A DNA stretch of 64,000 nt from assembly GCA_029209985.1 (NCBI GenBank), contig JARGNZ010000010.1:43606-107605 (forward strand). The letters are read 5' to 3'. The DNA is from Parvibaculaceae bacterium (GTDB lineage Bacteria > Pseudomonadota > Alphaproteobacteria > Parvibaculales > Parvibaculaceae). The notes below the pieces were generated by a model. That model searched no databases. It saw only the letters and a program-made list of their open reading frames with translations, and had not been told where the DNA came from. Of the stretch, positions 1-10,141 are shown one piece after another; positions within the stretch are counted from its first letter, which is position 1, and every line of letters begins with the position of its first letter. A program made the position numbers and the translations under genes.

Positions 1-935
1 AAATTGAGGTTGATATTGAACCGGTCAAGGGGCTGCTGCTCGGGCTGTTCTTCATGTCTGTTGGCATGGCGATTGATTACCGACTGCTGGCGGATGACTT
101 TGGATGGATCTTTGCCTCGGCTGTTGGGTTGATCTTGATTAAGGCTTTCGTTTTAGTGGGCCTTGCTTTGGTGATGGGGGTGACACGGTCGGCGGCGATT
201 GAGGTTGCGTTGCTCTTGGCGCAGGGCGGTGAATTTGCCTTTGTCGTGGTGAGCATTGCGGGTGGCCACAGTATTTTACCACCGGATGTTGCCCAGTTCA
301 TTTTGATCGTCACCACGCTCACAATGATGATGACCCCCTTTATTGCTTGGGCTGCACGGTGGCTTGGTCGGCGTGTGGAAGGTCAAGATGCGGCCAAGTC
401 CCACGCGGCCAGCTTGGATGAAATTGCTGAGATTGATGGACACGTGATTGTCGCCGGGTATGGCCGGGTGGGACGTATGTTGACGTCTTTGCTCGAGCGA
501 AAACAAATTCCCTATTTGGCGTTGGATCAAAATATGTCGGCGATTGCTGCGTGCCGTGCCAAGGGGCTGCCGGTTTATTACGGAGATGCGAGCCATCCTT
601 CGATGTTGGTTCGCGCCGGGGCAGAGCGGGCAACGGCCCTTATTCTGACAATGGATGACCCTGTGGCCGCAGAAACTGTGACGGCACATGCACGGGCCAA
701 TTGGGCTGATTTACCCATCTATGCACGGGCGCGAGATGTAAACCATGCACGCCGGCTTACCCAATTGGGTGCTGACCGTGCGGTGCCTGAAAATTTAGAA
801 GCAAGTTTGCAGTTGGCTGATGAAGTCCTGACCCACTTGGGTATCCCAACGGATGCTGTGAGACGATTGCTTTCTGAAAAACGCGATATTGAATTGGTTG
901 AGCGCTTGTCTGAGGAACGTCCTGCAAGCTTGTAG
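1..935 (+). CDS. KefC-type monovalent cation:proton antiporter (CPA2), 3' part
   Basis: The gene enters from the left edge; the reading frame starts at base 3 and about 310 C-terminal residues are visible. The first visible residues (IEPVKGLLLGLFFMSVGM) match the conserved core of CPA2 exchangers, followed by further hydrophobic segments to about residue 118. A linker leads to an RCK/TrkA-N domain with a Rossmann glycine motif (VIVAGYGRVGRML), then LALDQN and the GDAS strand typical of KefB/KefC nucleotide-binding domains. Family members exchange K+ (or Na+) for H+ in the inner membrane, gated by the cytosolic NAD(H)- or glutathione-binding domain. Transport direction and ligand cannot be read here. 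No KefF/KefG partner lies downstream. Confidence 0.88.
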   Translation, partial: IEVDIEPVKGLLLGLFFMSVGMAIDYRLLADDFGWIFASAVGLILIKAFVLVGLALVMGVTRSAAIEVALLLAQGGEFAFVVVSIAGGHSILPPDVAQFILIVTTLTMMMTPFIAWAARWLGRRVEGQDAAKSHAASLDEIAEIDGHVIVAGYGRVGRMLTSLLERKQIPYLALDQNMSAIAACRAKGLPVYYGDASHPSMLVRAGAERATALILTMDDPVAAETVTAHARANWADLPIYARARDVNHARRLTQLGADRAVPENLEASLQLADEVLTHLGIPTDAVRRLLSEKRDIELVERLSEERPASL

Positions 936-963
936 CTTGTACGTTTGCGCAGGCTGAGGTTGA

Positions 964-977
964 TTGCCCTAGGGCAA
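964..977. repeat. 14-bp perfect palindrome
   Basis: TTGCCCTAGGGCAA is its own reverse complement and lies in the gap between the antiporter stop and the MFS gene. There is no T-run after it, so it is not a convincing terminator. It may be an operator or may have no function. Confidence 0.35.
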
Positions 978-1110
978 CTGCTTTGGGCTTCCCTATTCCC
1001 TATACACTTTGATGGTTCGCAGTGAGCATTTATTGCGCCCGCTTTTGCTTGGCAGGGTTGCGCTTGTGTTCTGCCCTCTTTGCTGCACACTGGTCAAAAA
1101 GGGAGTTTGT

Positions 1111-2505
1111 ATGGGTGAGGGAACTGTTGCGCCACGGGCTGAGGCGCTAGGGCATTTTAGTTGGGCCTTTTATGAGTGGGCGCGTAATCCAATTTGGATT
1201 GTGGTCGCTATTTATATTTTTGGTCCCTATTTTTCTTCCCAAGTGGTGGGCGATCCGGTGCAGGGCCAAGCGCTTTGGGGTACCATTAATGCCACTGCGG
1301 GCATTGTGATTGCAGTGCTTGCCCCATTCTTGGGGGCCATGGCTGATAAGGTGGGCCGTCGCAAGCCGTGGATTATATCCATGACTCTCTTTATGGCTGG
1401 TGCGGGGTTTGTGCTTTGGTATGCACTGCCCAATGATGGGGGCATTGGTATTTTAGGTGCGGGCCTTGCGATGATTGTCATTTCGGTTGGGTTTGAATTT
1501 TCCGCCGTCTTTCATAATTCGATGTTGCCAACGATTGCGCGTGACAACAAATTGGCCTCCTTGTCTGGTCTTGGCTTGGCATTGGGTAATATGGCATCGC
1601 TGCTTGTTTTAATCTTTATGCTGGTGACGATCATGCTGGCTGGCAGTGGATTGTTTTCTTTCCTACCAGATGTGCCGTGGTTTGGATTGGATACCAGCCA
1701 ACATGAGCACAGTCGTATTTCTGGCCCTCTTACAGCTCTATGGCTGCTGGTTTTTACTGTCCCGCTTGTGCTTTATACGCCTGATACACCGCGTAGTTCT
1801 GTGCGTTACAGTGATGCATTTGTTGGCGGTGCGCGTGATGTGTGGCGCACGGTGCGTTCTTTACGTCACTACAAAAACATCGGCACGTATTTGCTGGCGC
1901 GGATGCTTTACAATGATGGTAAGACGGCAGTGATTGCATTTGGTGGCGTTTATGCGGCAGGCATTTTTGGATGGGGAGCGCTTGAGCTGACTATGCTGGG
2001 GATTGTGCTTTCTACTTTTGCTGTGGCCGGTGGTTTTGTCGGTGGGTGGTTGGATAATGCTTTCGGGTCGAAGCGTGCCATTCAAATTTCCATTTTGGGC
2101 ACGTCACTTGGGACCGTTTTGGCGGTGTCGATGACGCCCCACAGTATCCTCTTTATGGAGTATGCGGCCAGCGAGCCGGTATGGGATGGATTGATGTTTC
2201 AAACCTTGCCCGAGCTTTGTTACATCGGGGTGGTGATCCTTATCGCTATTTTTATTACGGCTGCTTATGCCAACAGCCGCACCATGTTGGCACGTATTGC
2301 ACCGGAAGAACGCATGAGCCAATTTTTTGGACTCTATGCATTATCCGGCACCGCCACTGCGTTTTTTGGGCACGGTCTCGTTGCCTTCCTCACCAGCTAT
2401 TATGATAGTCAGCGGATTGGTTTTGCTGGCGTGTTGGTGCTTTTGCTGGGTGGCTTTTTCTTGATGTCGTGGGTCACGGAGGAGCGGTCCGTGGTGGCTG
2501 ATTGA
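1111..2505 (+). CDS. MFS transporter, UMF1 / Atg22-like family
   Basis: A 464-residue integral membrane protein. The N-terminal segment (SWAFYEWARNPIWIVV) and the following LGAMADKVGRRKPWI loop are characteristic of the UMF1/Atg22-like branch of the major facilitator superfamily, which in yeast exports amino acids from the vacuole. Bacterial substrates are mostly unknown. About 11-12 hydrophobic segments are visible. The frame is open from 1009, but the ATG at 1111 has a GGGAG ribosome site 7 nt upstream and begins where family homology begins, so it is preferred. The gene is convergent with the Nudix gene, with no obvious terminator between. Fold assignment is firm; the substrate is unknown. 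Confidence 0.85.
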   Translation: MGEGTVAPRAEALGHFSWAFYEWARNPIWIVVAIYIFGPYFSSQVVGDPVQGQALWGTINATAGIVIAVLAPFLGAMADKVGRRKPWIISMTLFMAGAGFVLWYALPNDGGIGILGAGLAMIVISVGFEFSAVFHNSMLPTIARDNKLASLSGLGLALGNMASLLVLIFMLVTIMLAGSGLFSFLPDVPWFGLDTSQHEHSRISGPLTALWLLVFTVPLVLYTPDTPRSSVRYSDAFVGGARDVWRTVRSLRHYKNIGTYLLARMLYNDGKTAVIAFGGVYAAGIFGWGALELTMLGIVLSTFAVAGGFVGGWLDNAFGSKRAIQISILGTSLGTVLAVSMTPHSILFMEYAASEPVWDGLMFQTLPELCYIGVVILIAIFITAAYANSRTMLARIAPEERMSQFFGLYALSGTATAFFGHGLVAFLTSYYDSQRIGFAGVLVLLLGGFFLMSWVTEERSVVAD

Positions 2506-2539
2506 GGAGGGGCCGCTGAAGGTCTTCCGAGGCTTATGC

Positions 2540-2974
2540 CTATTCTGACTTGTTCAGCACCCACTCAATTTCTTTTTTCAAATTGGGCGCAAGGGGAAGA
2601 CTGTTCAGGGTGTTGCCTGTCTGCCATTCAAAACGGGTATGTTCCGGGGATAGTTTTACGTCGCCTTGGGCGTCTGTAATAAGAAAGGAGAGGCCCTGCA
2701 TTAAGCCTGCATCTGCCGTCTGATAGTCCCATACAGTCAATGGTTTGGCACGGGTAAAGGTGAGGCTGGTTTCTTCGCGCACCTCGCGGGCAAGGCCTTT
2801 GGACGCCCCTTCGCCTAAAAGCAGACGGCCACCGGGAATATCCCAATGGCCGCCGTATTCAGTGTCTGTTGCTTGTCGTTTGAGGAGCAGCACGTGCCCC
2901 TCCCGAACAATGTGTGCCTTCACAACAATGCCGTGCGTGAGGGCGTTGGATGTCGATGTTGTCATTTGAGACAT
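2540..2974 (-). CDS. Nudix hydrolase
   Basis: A 144-residue protein with a complete Nudix box, G-x5-E-x7-REVREE, visible as GRLLLGEGASKGLAREVREE. These residues form the Mg2+-binding helix that hydrolyses nucleoside diphosphates linked to another group. The substrate (oxidised dNTP, ADP-ribose or other) cannot be decided. The ATG at 2974 is preceded by AGG at a short distance; a GTG at 2980 is an alternative. It starts 24 nt after the purH stop on the same strand, so it is probably the last gene of a purH transcript, where a nucleotide clean-up role would fit. That role is inference. Confidence 0.87.
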   Translation of the reverse strand: MSQMTTSTSNALTHGIVVKAHIVREGHVLLLKRQATDTEYGGHWDIPGGRLLLGEGASKGLAREVREETSLTFTRAKPLTVWDYQTADAGLMQGLSFLITDAQGDVKLSPEHTRFEWQTGNTLNSLPLAPNLKKEIEWVLNKSE

Positions 2975-2998
2975 GGGCACCTGACGTTTGTAAAAGCC

Positions 2999-4588
2999 TT
3001 AGTGACGGAAGTGGCGCATGCCTGTCATGACCATGGCCAAGCCTTTTTCGTCGGCTGCTGCGATGACTTCTTCATCCCGCATCGAGCCACCCGGCTGGAT
3101 CACGGCGGTTGCCCCGGCTTGTGCGGCGGAGAGCAGACCATCAGCAAAGGGGAAGAATGCGTCGGAGGCAACAACTGACCCTTGGGTAAGCGGTGTTGCA
3201 TCACCTGCCGCTTTGGCGGCGTCTTCGGCTTTACGCGCTGCGATGCGAGCCGAGTCCACGCGGCTCATTTGGCCTGCACCAATGCCCACGGTTGCATTGT
3301 CTTTCACATAGATGATGGCATTAGATTTCACATGCTTACAAACACGGAAGGCAAATTTAAGGTCGACCATTTCTTGCGCTGTTGGCTTGCGCTTGGTGAC
3401 GACTTTAAGGTCTAAGTCATCCACGACACCGTTGTCGTAGTTTTGTGCCAAGAGACCGCCAGACACTGTTTTCACAGATAGGCGTGGCGCGCGTGGGTCA
3501 GACAAGCCGCCGGTCAATAGGAGACGGAGGTTTTTCTTGGCCCCAATAATACGGCGTGCGTCTTCGTCTGCGTCTGGAGCAATGATTACTTCTGTAAAGA
3601 TGCCCACGATCTCTTCGGCTGTTGCGCCATCCAACATGCCGTTGAGAGCAATGATGCCCCCGAAGGCTGACACTGGATCACATTTGAGAGCTTTGCGATA
3701 TGCTGCTGCCAATGTTTCGCCTGTCGCTACACCGCACGGGTTGGCGTGTTTGATGATGGCCACAGCGGGCGCGAGTGCTGGATCAAATTCAGAGACCAAC
3801 TCAAAGGCTGCATCTGTGTCATTGATGTTGTTGTAAGAAAGCTCTTTGCCTTGCAGCTGTTCTGCGGTGGCCACACCGGGGCGGTTTTCACCGGTTACAT
3901 AGAAGGCTGCTTGTTGGTGTGGGTTTTCGCCGTAGCGCAATGTTTGTTTGAGCGTGCCTCCCACAGAACGATAGGCGGGGGCTGGTTCGTCAATTTGTGC
4001 TGCATACCAGTTTGAAATGGCGGCATCATAAGAGGCTGTGCGTGCGTATGCTTTTTGCGCAAGCTTCTTACGGGTCGTGATGGTGGTGCCTCCTTGAGCG
4101 GTGAGGTCTTTTAAGATCAGCGCATAGTCTGCTACGTCGACAATGACGGAGACAAAGCCGTGGTTCTTGGCGGCGGCGCGGATCATGGCGGGGCCGCCAA
4201 TGTCGATGTTTTCAATGCAGGTGTCGTAGTCACCGCCTTTAGCCACAGTTTCTTCGAAAGGATAAAGGTTGACGGCCAGCAGATCGATGCCGCCAATCCC
4301 GTGGCATTCCATGGCATTAAGGTGGTCGTCATTGTCGCGCAGAGCGAGTAAGCCACCATGTACCATTGGGTGCAGCGTTTTTACCCGCCCATCCATCATT
4401 TCTGGAAAATCGGTGATGTCTGACACATCTTTGACGGGGATGCCCGCTTCTTTGATGGCCTTGGCAGTGCCGCCGGTAGAGATCAGTTCTACATTCGCGT
4501 CGTTCAAGGCGGTTGCGAATTCGATCAATCCTGTTTTGTCGGAAACGGAGATCAAAGCACGGCGAATAGGTTGAATGTCGTCAGCCAT
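2999..4588 (-). CDS. purH: Bifunctional AICAR formyltransferase / IMP cyclohydrolase
   Basis: PurH carries out the last two steps of de novo purine synthesis: formylation of AICAR with 10-formyl-THF, then ring closure to IMP. The 529-residue length equals the E. coli enzyme when started at the ATG at 4588; an upstream in-frame start at 4657 would add 23 non-conserved residues. The N-terminal MGS-like cyclohydrolase domain shows [10 protein letters not shown] and GRVKTLHP. The transformylase domain contains the catalytic Lys-His pair in [10 protein letters not shown] and ends with the conserved [13 protein letters not shown] 229-nt gap precedes it, so a promoter of its own is likely, although the heparinase-like gene upstream is on the same strand. 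The order rsmB-rpe-heparinase-purH is widespread in Alphaproteobacteria. Confidence 0.97.
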   Translation of the reverse strand: MADDIQPIRRALISVSDKTGLIEFATALNDANVELISTGGTAKAIKEAGIPVKDVSDITDFPEMMDGRVKTLHPMVHGGLLALRDNDDHLNAMECHGIGGIDLLAVNLYPFEETVAKGGDYDTCIENIDIGGPAMIRAAAKNHGFVSVIVDVADYALILKDLTAQGGTTITTRKKLAQKAYARTASYDAAISNWYAAQIDEPAPAYRSVGGTLKQTLRYGENPHQQAAFYVTGENRPGVATAEQLQGKELSYNNINDTDAAFELVSEFDPALAPAVAIIKHANPCGVATGETLAAAYRKALKCDPVSAFGGIIALNGMLDGATAEEIVGIFTEVIIAPDADEDARRIIGAKKNLRLLLTGGLSDPRAPRLSVKTVSGGLLAQNYDNGVVDDLDLKVVTKRKPTAQEMVDLKFAFRVCKHVKSNAIIYVKDNATVGIGAGQMSRVDSARIAARKAEDAAKAAGDATPLTQGSVVASDAFFPFADGLLSAAQAGATAVIQPGGSMRDEEVIAAADEKGLAMVMTGMRHFRH

Positions 4589-4817
4589 TGGGGTCCTGCT
4601 ATTTATATGTTCATTTCTAGGGTGCTGTCGGGGCCAAAAGGGGCGCGCTAGAAGCACTTAGGCTTTGTGCGTCTCAATCACTTTGGGCCGGGACTGTTCT
4701 TAAGCGGGGCGATAGCACGGAATGGGGGCGCTCGCCAAGCAGGCAGATGCGCTTACCGGGATTTTGCTCTGTTTTTGGTTTATAAGGGTGGGAAAGGGCC
4801 CTGACCTGTTTATAAAT

Positions 4818-6722
4818 TTATTCTTTATTATCAGTGACTTCGTCTGACTTCTCGGTGATGTCCTCTTGTGGCTCTAGTAGGTCCATATCGGGTAATTCGG
4901 ACAAATCTGCTTGAGTTTGCTGGGTTTTCGCGCTGTTTCGGCTCGAAAGGCGGTGCCAAGCCCATTTAATGCTCGCTTCTTCGTGCAAGAGTGTCGAAGA
5001 AACCACAATTTGTTCCGAGCGGCGGGTGTTTTCGCCGGTGCCGAGATAGACACTTTCTTCCAAGGTGATGCCTGAATGGCCGCCTTCCACTTTGGAGCGG
5101 AATTGCCAGCCGTCGCCATTGGGCAGCATGATCAGCACATTGGAGCCGTCATGGGCCAGTGATGCTTTGGCATCGGGATGGAGATGGAACCGGATGGTGA
5201 AGCCGAGGCTGTCTTCTTCTTTGTGCCAGTAGCGTTTATGCCATGGGCGCACGTCCTCGCGGGAGATGCGGTGCATGGTGTCTTCGCCGCGCAGATCTTC
5301 GCCAGAGGTAGCCAAAAAGAGCCTGCGGCGGTGGAGCACGCCGAAATTATTTTCATACCCATTGTGTGAGGCTTCAAGCCAAATACCATCGTCGGTTTCA
5401 TTGCGACGGCTATTGACGTGGCTTGGGCCTTCAATCAAGCGAGGTCCAAGTAAGATACGCGAGAGCGTACCTTGGGTGAACCGGGCAGAAGATGTGTCTG
5501 CCAGAACGCCGGTCGAATGTGCGGCAGTTGCCCGGCTGGCGACGCGCCATTCTTCCCCGAAAATACGGGCATCCCCGCAATTGGTGACGAGGCGGCAGCG
5601 GCCGACACTCATTTCAAATGAGAGAGTTCCGGCGTGCGCGCTGTGGGAGAAACGTCCCGGTGGGGGCGGTCCTGTGTCAGCGACCACAAAGGTGGGACCT
5701 GCGGCCAAGCGTTGATAGCCAGAGTGAGGTGCAAAGCCGAAGGGCTTTCCTTTGGCGTCATCGTAAGACAGGGCGGCGTCGATGGTGCCGTCGGGTCCCT
5801 CTGTTGATCCATTGAAAAGGGCGAGCTTGCCATCTCCATGCCGGAAGAAGCGGAGCATGGGCATCATCCGGTCTACCGCATTGAGAATGGGACCGGGGAC
5901 TTCAAGCTGGCGATCCACCAATGCATCACGCAGGGAAATAAGGTCGAGCAGTATGGAGAGCTGTGCTGTGGGATTGCGGCTTATGTGGCCACCGTCCGGG
6001 AGGATCTGATGTTCTAATTCAAGGCAGACAAGTTTGAGGCCTTTGCGCAGTCGTGCTTGGCCTTCTGAAAAGCATAGGCCAGAGAAAGCCAATCCGATGG
6101 CAGCGGTGAAGCGTTTTTCACCGGCAGGGGCTAAATTAACTGTGCGTGCAAGGTGACGGGCTTGGCGGGCCATATTGCGCAAGAGTGTCGAGCGATAGAT
6201 CAGGTCTTCGCTGGCAAGGATCAGAGAGCCGTTTGCGACCCATGAAATCAACCGACGTCCAATGACGTGCGGACGCCACCCAATTGTGTGCCATTGGCCA
6301 TGACGGTCCATCCAATCCCGCACGAGTGCATTGGCATGGGAGCGGGCAGATTCTCCACCTGCGGCTGAAAAGTGACGTAACCATGAAAAGCCATGCAGCT
6401 CTTCGGTCCAGCTTTCAGAGGGGGCGTGCGCTAAAAAGGGCGATAGCCCATCTGTGCGGACCTGACCCCCGGTGAAATCATATTTTCCTTGAAAAAGTGC
6501 ATCGGCTTTATCAACCCGGCCGGGACGCAATTCTTTGGGGAAGTGGATGATGTGATCTGGCATCGGCCCAAAAAGGGTTTGATGATAGAGCCAAGTGCCG
6601 CAGAATGCGTTGAGGGTGCCATTGAGGCCCCGGCGTAATGTTGCCAACGCCAAATCCCCCGCCCGGTTTCCCGGGGGAGTTATATGGCGCTCAGGGCGCG
6701 ACGTGCCGGACGCATCAGCCAC
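4818..6722 (-). CDS. Heparinase II/III family protein
   Basis: A 634-residue protein of the family found upstream of purH in many Alphaproteobacteria and annotated as heparinase II/III-like. The N-terminal half is an alpha/alpha-toroid-like region (WLRHFSAAGGESARSHANAL; GWRPHVIGRRLISW). The C-terminal half is beta-rich with the conserved PHSGYQRLAAG and SFEMSVGRCRLVTNCG stretches. The roughly 60-residue C-terminal tail is acidic and Gln-rich (LLEPQEDITEKSDEVTDNKE) and looks disordered. No signal peptide was recognised at the N-terminus, which is odd for a polysaccharide lyase. Substrate is unknown; the conserved location beside housekeeping genes suggests a cell-envelope role rather than catabolism of host glycans. 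Confidence 0.85.
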   Translation of the reverse strand: MADASGTSRPERHITPPGNRAGDLALATLRRGLNGTLNAFCGTWLYHQTLFGPMPDHIIHFPKELRPGRVDKADALFQGKYDFTGGQVRTDGLSPFLAHAPSESWTEELHGFSWLRHFSAAGGESARSHANALVRDWMDRHGQWHTIGWRPHVIGRRLISWVANGSLILASEDLIYRSTLLRNMARQARHLARTVNLAPAGEKRFTAAIGLAFSGLCFSEGQARLRKGLKLVCLELEHQILPDGGHISRNPTAQLSILLDLISLRDALVDRQLEVPGPILNAVDRMMPMLRFFRHGDGKLALFNGSTEGPDGTIDAALSYDDAKGKPFGFAPHSGYQRLAAGPTFVVADTGPPPPGRFSHSAHAGTLSFEMSVGRCRLVTNCGDARIFGEEWRVASRATAAHSTGVLADTSSARFTQGTLSRILLGPRLIEGPSHVNSRRNETDDGIWLEASHNGYENNFGVLHRRRLFLATSGEDLRGEDTMHRISREDVRPWHKRYWHKEEDSLGFTIRFHLHPDAKASLAHDGSNVLIMLPNGDGWQFRSKVEGGHSGITLEESVYLGTGENTRRSEQIVVSSTLLHEEASIKWAWHRLSSRNSAKTQQTQADLSELPDMDLLEPQEDITEKSDEVTDNKE

Positions 6723-6850
6723 TCAAATCCCCGTTCCAATTATTCGTTGACCGTCGACATACTCAGTTGACGTATCTTAACGACACTTCATCACTACGCC
6801 AGCCTTTCGGCGCGCAGCCACTTGCTTATTCTTTTAGCCTGCACGGATGT

Positions 6851-7516
6851 TTAACCAAGACCACGCAGTGCATTCATATTTTTGCCGTAGGCTTGCGGTC
6901 CGCCTTTGAAGGTGGCCGTGCCTGCTACCAAAACATCAGCACCTGCGGCAATGCATTGTGGCGCGGTTTCAAAGTTCACGCCACCGTCTACTTCTAGGTC
7001 AATTGCTTTGCCGGTTGCGTCAATGCGTTTGCGTAGGGCTTCGATCTTTGGCAGGCTGGAGGGAATGAAAGATTGTCCGCCAAAACCGGGGTTCACGCTC
7101 ATGACCAAGATGAGGTCGAGGTCCTCGATGACCGGGTCTACAATTTCAACAGGTGTTGCGGGGTTGAGCACAAGCCCGGCTTTGCAGCCAGCCGCTTTGA
7201 TCATTTGAATGGTGCGGTGGACGTGCGGCCCGGCTTCTGGGTGGAAGGAGATGATATCGGCACCTGCTTGTGCAAAGGCATCGATATAGAGATCAACGGG
7301 AGAAATCATCAAGTGCACGTCAAAAGGCTGGGTTGTGTAGGGACGCAGCGATTTCACGACATCGGGGCCAATGGTGATGTTGGGCACAAAATGGCCGTCC
7401 ATGACGTCGACATGAATGTAATCAGCACCTGCATCAGAGATGGCTTTTACTTCTTCTCCCAAGCGGGAAAAGTCAGAAGCCAAAATGGAAGGTGATATTT
7501 TAATGTGGTCAGTCAT
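6851..7516 (-). CDS. rpe: Ribulose-phosphate 3-epimerase
   Basis: Interconverts ribulose 5-phosphate and xylulose 5-phosphate in the pentose phosphate and Calvin pathways. The 221-residue length is standard. The TIM-barrel motifs are all present: SPSILASDFSRLGEE at the start, HVDVMDGHFVPNITIG with catalytic Asp and metal-binding His, VHLMI, SVNPGFGGQSFI, and LEVDGGVN with the second catalytic Asp. It lies between rsmB (86 nt upstream) and the heparinase-like gene (128 nt downstream) on the same strand, the arrangement usual in Alphaproteobacteria. Confidence 0.97.
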   Translation of the reverse strand: MTDHIKISPSILASDFSRLGEEVKAISDAGADYIHVDVMDGHFVPNITIGPDVVKSLRPYTTQPFDVHLMISPVDLYIDAFAQAGADIISFHPEAGPHVHRTIQMIKAAGCKAGLVLNPATPVEIVDPVIEDLDLILVMSVNPGFGGQSFIPSSLPKIEALRKRIDATGKAIDLEVDGGVNFETAPQCIAAGADVLVAGTATFKGGPQAYGKNMNALRGLG

Positions 7517-7602
7517 GATGGACGGTCATTCCTAATGTGAAACCATGCTTAACAGCTTGATTCTAACGGTGCAAGATAGGCTAAATGATTGAGTAGAAGG
7601 GT

Positions 7603-9060
7603 TCAATCGCTCCCCTGAGAGGATGGCGTGTCCTCTGATGGGTTGGGGAGCGGTTTGCGCTTGAGGCGGGCGATGAAAAAGCCATCCATGCCCCCTTGGT
7701 CAGCCAAATAGGCTGGCAGAACCCGTAGGTCCCCTTTATCTGTAATCAGACTTTCCATATTACCGACTTCGGCGGCTGTAATCGGTTCTCTGATAATGTC
7801 TTTGCGGATGCTCATCAGGCGGTCGATCTGGGCTTCACCTTCTTCTGGTTGTAGGGAGCAAACGCAATAGATCAGTGTGCCATCCGGGGTGATCCAATTA
7901 ATCGCACGGGTGAGCAAGCGGCGCTGTAAGTTGGCAATCCGGGTGACGTCCTCTTGGGACTTGAGGTGGATCATGTCGGGGTGGCGGCGGCCTGTGCCGG
8001 TTGCGGTGCATGGGGCATCAAGCAGGACAGCATCGAATGGTTCATTCGGGGTCCATGCCGTTGCATCGGCGGTTACCCGTTTGGTATGGTGTGATAATTT
8101 TAGTCGAGCAAGGTTTTGCTTGAGCCGACTTAAGCGCGGGGCGGATCGATCCAGTGCGGTTACCGTTGCACCCATGGCGGCGAGTTGGGCGGTTTTACCG
8201 CCGGGGGCGGCGCATAAGTCGAGGACCTTTTTGCCCTCTAATGTGCCGAGCAATTTGGCGGGTAAGCTGGCGGCGATGTCTTGTACCCACCATTTCCCCT
8301 CTGCGTATCCTTCCAGTTCTTCCACATGGGAGGTTTCAAGACGTATTGTGCCTGTTGGCAGCAAGGTGCCCCCGAGCTTTTGGGCCCAAGCTTCAGGATC
8401 TTGTTTCACCGAGAGATCGAGGGGTGGCTCGCCGAGTTGCACTTGCGCGATTGTGCGGGCGGTTTCTTCGCCATAGGCAGCTTTCCAGCTTTCCCATAGC
8501 CATTTTGGCAAGTTCTTTTCGGCTGGAAAGGTTTCGCGCTCGTTTCGCTCACGTACCAATCGGCGCAGAATGGCGTTCACCAACGGCTTAAAGGGCCGTG
8601 CATTCCGATTGGACTGCGCCAGATCGACGGCGGCGCTGACTGCGGCGTGATCGGGTGTGCGCAGATAGTCTAGCTCTGTCAGCCCAAGGCGCATGATGTG
8701 GCGGGCATGGTCTGCTTGTGAGGGCAGGGGCTTCTCGATGCAACGATCGATGGCGTGATCCAGTTCTCCCAAATGACGCAAGCACGCTGCTGTCAGCGCG
8801 CGCACGAAAGCCCGGTCGCGTGTGTCCATGGTTTTCAGCTGGCCGCTGAGAATTTCTTCTGCCCATACATCATCCAAAGAGCGCTTCTTCTCTAAGATGG
8901 CGATCATCATAAAGAGCGCGGCACGGCGGGCAGGACTGCCAGCTTTAGCGCGTGCATTTGCGTTTGTGCGCTTTGCGTCGTTTTTAATGGGCCGGCTTTT
9001 GGCCTCGGGAGATGCGTCTGACGCCGCATTCGAATTTTGATCTGATGTGTTTTTGGGCAT
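7603..9060 (-). CDS. rsmB: 16S rRNA (cytosine-C5) methyltransferase, RsmB family
   Basis: A 485-residue SAM-dependent RNA m5C methyltransferase of the NOL1/NOP2/Sun class. An N-terminal, Lys/Ala-rich low-complexity segment (about residues 1-40) is followed by a NusB-like RNA-binding domain (residues 40-185) and the catalytic domain with motif I LDLCAAPGGKTAQLA. Motif IV is LLDAPCTATGTGRRHPD, whose Cys is the release cysteine, and motif VI is YCVCSLQPEEGE, whose Cys is the nucleophile. The NusB-like domain identifies RsmB (C967 of 16S rRNA) rather than RsmF. It lies 95 nt downstream of htpX on the same strand. Confidence 0.93.
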   Translation of the reverse strand: MPKNTSDQNSNAASDASPEAKSRPIKNDAKRTNANARAKAGSPARRAALFMMIAILEKKRSLDDVWAEEILSGQLKTMDTRDRAFVRALTAACLRHLGELDHAIDRCIEKPLPSQADHARHIMRLGLTELDYLRTPDHAAVSAAVDLAQSNRNARPFKPLVNAILRRLVRERNERETFPAEKNLPKWLWESWKAAYGEETARTIAQVQLGEPPLDLSVKQDPEAWAQKLGGTLLPTGTIRLETSHVEELEGYAEGKWWVQDIAASLPAKLLGTLEGKKVLDLCAAPGGKTAQLAAMGATVTALDRSAPRLSRLKQNLARLKLSHHTKRVTADATAWTPNEPFDAVLLDAPCTATGTGRRHPDMIHLKSQEDVTRIANLQRRLLTRAINWITPDGTLIYCVCSLQPEEGEAQIDRLMSIRKDIIREPITAAEVGNMESLITDKGDLRVLPAYLADQGGMDGFFIARLKRKPLPNPSEDTPSSQGSD

Positions 9061-9155
9061 GGGAGCGGGTTAGATCATGAATTTGAGTTGAGGCCAAGGG
9101 GGATGATGTGGGGAAGGTGATGGGTGCGGGTGTGAGGCTGGCTGCGCGGTCTCTA

Positions 9156-10058
9156 TCAGCGCCCGCTTGTGTCCCACGGGCCTTTCCCTGGGGTGTTATG
9201 GGATGTCCGGGACAGGCTGAGTAACCTTGCGATCCTGTTTTTTGTCGCCGGGTGGGTGGAAAAAAGACTGTCGCGGGTATGGGTGTGGCTATGGAGAGGA
9301 TTGAGAATGAACATATGGGCGGTGGCGGGGTTGCTTTCTGCCGCGTCTAAATCTTGATTGCCTGAGGATCTTTCCATTGTTTTGAGTGCGGAGGCGAGCC
9401 ATTCCGGCTTTCCACAGATTTCGGCGCCGCGCGCATCGGCCTCATATTCGCGAGACCGACTGATGGCCATTTGCACCAACATGGCTGCTAAGGGGGCGAT
9501 GACGATGGTGAGCAACACGCCAACGATGCCTAAGGGGTTGTTGCGATTATCTGAATTGCCAAAGAGCATGGAAAAGCTTGCGAAATTTGCCAACATTGAA
9601 ATGGCCCCGGCAAAGGTGGCTGTCACGGTCATGGTCAATGTGTCTCGGTTGGCAATGTGCGCCAGCTCGTGGGCGATGACCCCGGCTGTTTCTTCGCGGT
9701 TTAAGCATTTGAGCAAACCTGTGGTGATGGCCACCGCGCCATGTTCGGGATTGCGGCCCGTTGCAAAGGCGTTGGGTTGATCCGTTTCCATAATGTAGGT
9801 GCGGGGCATGGGGAGGTTTGCATTGTTGGCAAGCAAGCGCACCAGCCTCACAAAGTCAGGGGCTGTGGTTTCGTCTACCTCACGAGCGCCATACATGCGC
9901 AGAACCATTTTATCGCTGTTCCAATATGCAAAAGCGTTGGCTCCGAGGGCAAAGATAAAGGCGATCACCATGCCAGCCTCTCCGCCAAGAAGAAAACCGG
10001 CTCCCATGAAGAGAGCGGTTAAAGCGGCCAGCAAAAGAGAGGTTTTGAAATAGTTCAT
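9156..10058 (-). CDS. htpX: Membrane zinc metalloprotease HtpX
   Basis: An inner-membrane M48-family protease that degrades misfolded membrane proteins together with FtsH. The 300-residue protein has two N-terminal hydrophobic segments (residues 8-26 and 29-46), the zinc motif HELAH in [17 protein letters not shown], two more membrane segments, and the downstream zinc-binding Glu in [13 protein letters not shown]. The ending ([15 protein letters not shown]) is conserved in the family. It is divergent from the SdhAF4 gene, so the short intergenic region must carry both promoters. No heat-shock promoter was recognised. Confidence 0.95.
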   Translation of the reverse strand: MNYFKTSLLLAALTALFMGAGFLLGGEAGMVIAFIFALGANAFAYWNSDKMVLRMYGAREVDETTAPDFVRLVRLLANNANLPMPRTYIMETDQPNAFATGRNPEHGAVAITTGLLKCLNREETAGVIAHELAHIANRDTLTMTVTATFAGAISMLANFASFSMLFGNSDNRNNPLGIVGVLLTIVIAPLAAMLVQMAISRSREYEADARGAEICGKPEWLASALKTMERSSGNQDLDAAESNPATAHMFILNPLHSHTHTRDSLFSTHPATKNRIARLLSLSRTSHNTPGKGPWDTSGR

Positions 10059-10141
10059 GGAACCAAAGGTCCTTTAGAATTGTGGCATCAAAAAGAAGCC
10101 TGTTTGTAAATGGTGCCCCTTTGTCATATAAGATCGACCTT

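Noticed and set aside
1009..1110. Upstream extension of the UMF1-like MFS transporter
   Set aside because: The 34 extra residues are Cys/Leu-rich without family similarity, and the ATG at 1111 has a proper ribosome site.
8154..8591. Plus-strand frame of 145 codons across rsmB
   Set aside because: Arg-rich shadow of rsmB; the opposite strand carries complete methyltransferase motifs.
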